A stretch of DNA of 32,961 bases from Lachnospiraceae bacterium (GTDB lineage Bacteria; Bacillota_A; Clostridia; Lachnospirales; Lachnospiraceae). Shown one piece after another: positions 31,299 to 32,961 of this stretch. The notes under the pieces are model-generated. The model saw only the letters and a list, made by a program, of their open reading frames with translations, was not told the origin of the DNA and did no database searches. Location: positions 1 to 32,961 of the forward strand of contig JAGATU010000033.1 in assembly GCA_017621115.1 (NCBI GenBank), given 5' to 3'. A program made the position numbers and the translations under genes. Position 1 is the stretch's first letter, and each line of letters starts with the position of its first letter.

Positions 31299-31373
31299 TA
31301 TTCTGTCCTTTCCGGAAAAACATGTGTCCGTCATTGTCTTTCTGACGCGCACAACTGTATGTCACCAATGGAT

Positions 31374-31402
31374 ACTTTAGCACATTCCCCAAACAAACGC
31401 AA
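31374..31402 (-). promoter_or_regulatory. Sigma-A promoter of the ACT-hom-apgM-lysC operon
   Basis: On the minus strand TTGCGT (31397-31402) and TAAAGT (31374-31379) are separated by 17 bp, with TG one base before the -10. It lies about 75 bp before the GTG start, giving a moderate untranslated leader with no recognised riboswitch or T-box. Confidence 0.65.
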
Positions 31403-31429
31403 GCCATTTTGTGCATTTTGTTGTGTACA

Positions 31430-31565
31430 ATGCCGTTTTCTTATGCTTTATACGTGACACGCTTTCGTTCCGTTAAAAACGTAACGGTACTAACGCAGCA
31501 AATTACGCTGCGCAAGTACCGACGTTTTTAAAAGGGTCACTTGATAAAGCATAAGAAAACGGCAT
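31430..31565. repeat. 136-nt structured repeat element, copy 2
   Basis: Perfect 22-bp arms (31430-31451 and 31544-31565) enclose exactly 92 nt, in the opposite orientation to copy 1. In the orientation of copy 1 it reads AAGTGACCCT, AAACGTCGGTACT, then a 6-bp tip stem CGCAGC/GCTGCG, AGTACCG, CGTTTTT and GGAACGAAAGCGTGTCACG. Paired bases differ from copy 1 by compensatory changes; unpaired bases are kept. It lies between the traX stop and the promoter of the ACT-hom operon. Confidence 0.85.
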
Positions 31566-31579
31566 ATCTACAAATCAAA

Positions 31580-32287
31580 TTACACAAAAAGTAACCGTAT
31601 TAGATACAACAATATCAAATGTACCGGGTAGAAAGCATAAAATGCGTATTTATATTTTTTAATCTTTCTCTCACCATTGTAGAAGTAGGTCAGCACAAAG
31701 GCTATTGGGCCGGTAACTTCGTACAACATGGCGATACCACCGAAGATGGACTGCTTTGCACGATCGTTGCGGGTCTGGTATAAAATGAAAATTAACAGCA
31801 CGCCGATGGCTCCGTAATCACACCCCAGAGTTTCAGCCGCATACGCTCCAACCACCATAATCAGAAGATTCATCCAGGTAGCATTAACATATTTTGTTTT
31901 TGCATAGTCGAGTGCCATCATCACACCCAATCCAAGCGCAAGAGTCCAAAATATATTATGGAATCCGTTTCCCGGTTCACTCATAAAACAAATCTCAAAC
32001 GGAATTTCCGAAATCAAACCGAAAATCAACAAATCCCTTAAATACCGCATCCGGTTACTTGTGTGATGATATCCCTCCACAAGCAGGAAGCAATAAATTG
32101 GGAATGCCAATCTTCCTATGTAACGCATAATATAGTAAGCGGCATTTACAGCCGGGAGTTCAAACTGCGGGATATACTCTAAAACCGCTGCTCCTATATG
32201 GTCAATAAACATGGTAATCATCGCAATCCACTTTAACGTATCTGCGCTGATTCCTTTTGCTTTCAAATTTGAAAAAAATGCTTTCAT
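31580..32287 (-). CDS. TraX-family membrane protein
   Basis: The 235-residue protein has about seven membrane segments. The family signatures are DTLKWIAMITMFIDHIGAAV at about residues 16-35, YIMRYIGRLAFPIYCFLLVE at about 52-71 followed by GYHHTSNRMRYLRDL, and a C-terminal YFYNGERKIKKYKYAFYAFY segment. TraX proteins resemble acyltransferases and were first named for F-pilin acetylation; chromosomal Firmicutes copies have no known substrate. AGGAAAG stands about 10 bases before the ATG. Nothing conjugative is nearby, so transfer function is unlikely. Confidence 0.9.
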   Translation of the reverse strand: MKAFFSNLKAKGISADTLKWIAMITMFIDHIGAAVLEYIPQFELPAVNAAYYIMRYIGRLAFPIYCFLLVEGYHHTSNRMRYLRDLLIFGLISEIPFEICFMSEPGNGFHNIFWTLALGLGVMMALDYAKTKYVNATWMNLLIMVVGAYAAETLGCDYGAIGVLLIFILYQTRNDRAKQSIFGGIAMLYEVTGPIAFVLTYFYNGERKIKKYKYAFYAFYPVHLILLYLIRLLFV

Positions 32288-32327
32288 AAACCAATCTCTT
32301 TCCTATCTCTACCTAAATAAGTCAACA

Positions 32328-32356
32328 GGCGGTTTCAGAGATACTCTGAAACCGCC
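32328..32356. terminator. Strong 13-bp hairpin between glyA and traX
   Basis: GGCGGTTTCAGAG pairs perfectly with CTCTGAAACCGCC around a 3-nt loop. It lies about 25 bases behind the glyA stop, so it should end glyA, but the U tract is on the plus-strand side (CCTTTTTCTTTT) and the minus-strand tail (TGTTGACTT) is poor. Confidence 0.6.
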
Positions 32357-32381
32357 CCTTTTTCTTTTGTATCTATCCAAA

Positions 32382-32961
32382 TTAAATTAAAGGATATTTG
32401 TCTGTAAGCGCCTGAACAATGGCTCTTGCATCGGCAACTTTTTCCTCGCCGCCTTTAATTACCATTGCGATAGCTTCTGCAATCTTATCCATATCGTCTT
32501 CTTTCATACCTCTGGATGTAACAGCAGGTGTTCCCAAACGTACACCACTTGTAACAAATGGAGACTGTGGGTCGTTAGGAATTGTGTTCTTGTTACATGT
32601 GATATGAGCCTGGTCAAGCAATTTTTCAACTGCCTTACCTGTCAAACCGTATGTAGTAAGATCAACAAGCATTAAGTGGTTGTCTGTACCGCCGGAAACA
32701 ATCTTGATATCACGGCTGATAAGACCTTTTGCAAGTGCCTGTGCGTTAGCTGCAACCTGCTTCTGGTAATCCTTAAACTCATCGGATAACGCTTCTTTGA
32801 AACATACAGCCTTAGCAGCGATTACATGCATCAAAGGACCACCCTGGATACCGGGGAAGATTGCTTTGTTAAAGTTAAACTTCTCAGCAGCTTCTTTGTT
32901 GGCTAAGATAAGACCACCTCTCGGTCCTCTTAAAGTCTTATGTGTTGTTGTAGTTACAACA
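32382..32961 (-). CDS. glyA: Serine hydroxymethyltransferase, C-terminal part
   Basis: This PLP enzyme interconverts serine and glycine and supplies one-carbon units. The gene runs off the right edge, so the N-terminal half is missing; about 193 codons are visible. The first codons at the edge read [16 protein letters not shown], which holds the PLP-binding lysine. Next come [20 protein letters not shown] and a TNPNDPQ-like [20 protein letters not shown] segment with the conserved TSGxRxGT motif, and the normal C-terminus. An internal methionine at 32834 is not the start. The hairpin at 32328-32356 follows. Confidence 0.96.
   Translation of the reverse strand, partial: VVTTTTHKTLRGPRGGLILANKEAAEKFNFNKAIFPGIQGGPLMHVIAAKAVCFKEALSDEFKDYQKQVAANAQALAKGLISRDIKIVSGGTDNHLMLVDLTTYGLTGKAVEKLLDQAHITCNKNTIPNDPQSPFVTSGVRLGTPAVTSRGMKEDDMDKIAEAIAMVIKGGEEKVADARAIVQALTDKYPLI

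Noticed and set aside
31299..31373. Riboswitch or T-box leader before the ACT-hom operon
   Set aside because: The leader is only about 75 nt and contains no T-box sequence or recognised aptamer; the large hairpin nearby is upstream of the promoter.
32288..32381. Promoter for traX at the TTGACT next to the hairpin
   Set aside because: A -35-like hexamer is present but no -10 box lies 16-18 bp further on.

Overview
The window looks like the chromosome of a gut-type Clostridia, most likely a member of Lachnospiraceae. The evidence is low-to-moderate GC, strong AGGAGG-type ribosome binding sites, sigma-A promoters with 17-bp spacers, and several families I know mainly from that group (DUF6715-like, DUF975, Rpn-type nuclease, a UPF0735 ACT protein beside hom). 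Almost every gene lies on the minus strand; only one three-gene block near 16.3-18.15 kb is on the plus strand. Family-level placement is inference; I cannot name the species.

Layout. (1) 1-510: the 5' end of a 16S rRNA gene, preceded in the direction of transcription by two tRNA-Ser genes (GGA and TGA) behind one strong promoter. (2) 510-6372: a housekeeping operon read ycxB-like, tsaE, tsaB, rimI, zinc-ribbon protein, rnz, DUF6715-like, tsaD, ispD. It carries three t6A tRNA-modification genes, tRNA 3' processing and an isoprenoid enzyme. (3) 6373-10054: a three-gene MacAB-like efflux/export system. (4) 10055-13577: a YtrA-type GntR repressor with its ABC ATPase and a large permease, under a promoter with a near-perfect palindromic operator. 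(5) 13595-16180: the transcription/RNA-binding protein Tex, with a 136-nt structured repeat at its 3' end. (6) 16199-18170: the plus-strand block (small membrane protein, HExxH SprA-like protein, DUF975 membrane protein).

(7) 18169-26890 is the accessory region. It holds a nuclease/transposase relative that has lost its catalytic middle, a duplicated set of small membrane proteins and membrane-anchored propeller-like proteins, one gene broken by a single amber codon, a lipoprotein serpin that lacks the helix F segment, and a run of immunity-type proteins (DUF1963, DUF1851/Tdi1-like and unknowns) with no toxin nearby. It ends in a stretch with repeated TAGGTA motifs. (8) 26960-31402: threonine/lysine-branch operon, read as ACT-domain protein, hom, apgM-like, lysC. 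No classical thrB is present, and the apgM-like gene is the candidate to fill that step. (9) 31430-32961: a second, oppositely oriented copy of the 136-nt structured repeat, a TraX-family membrane protein and the C-terminal part of glyA.

The most interesting observation is the pair of 136-nt elements at 13595-13730 and 31430-31565. Each has perfect 22-bp terminal arms and exactly 92 nt inside. Their unpaired segments are conserved and their stems differ by compensatory changes, which points to a conserved folded RNA or a MITE-like element that I do not recognise. The second most interesting area is the 18.9-26.6 kb accessory cluster.
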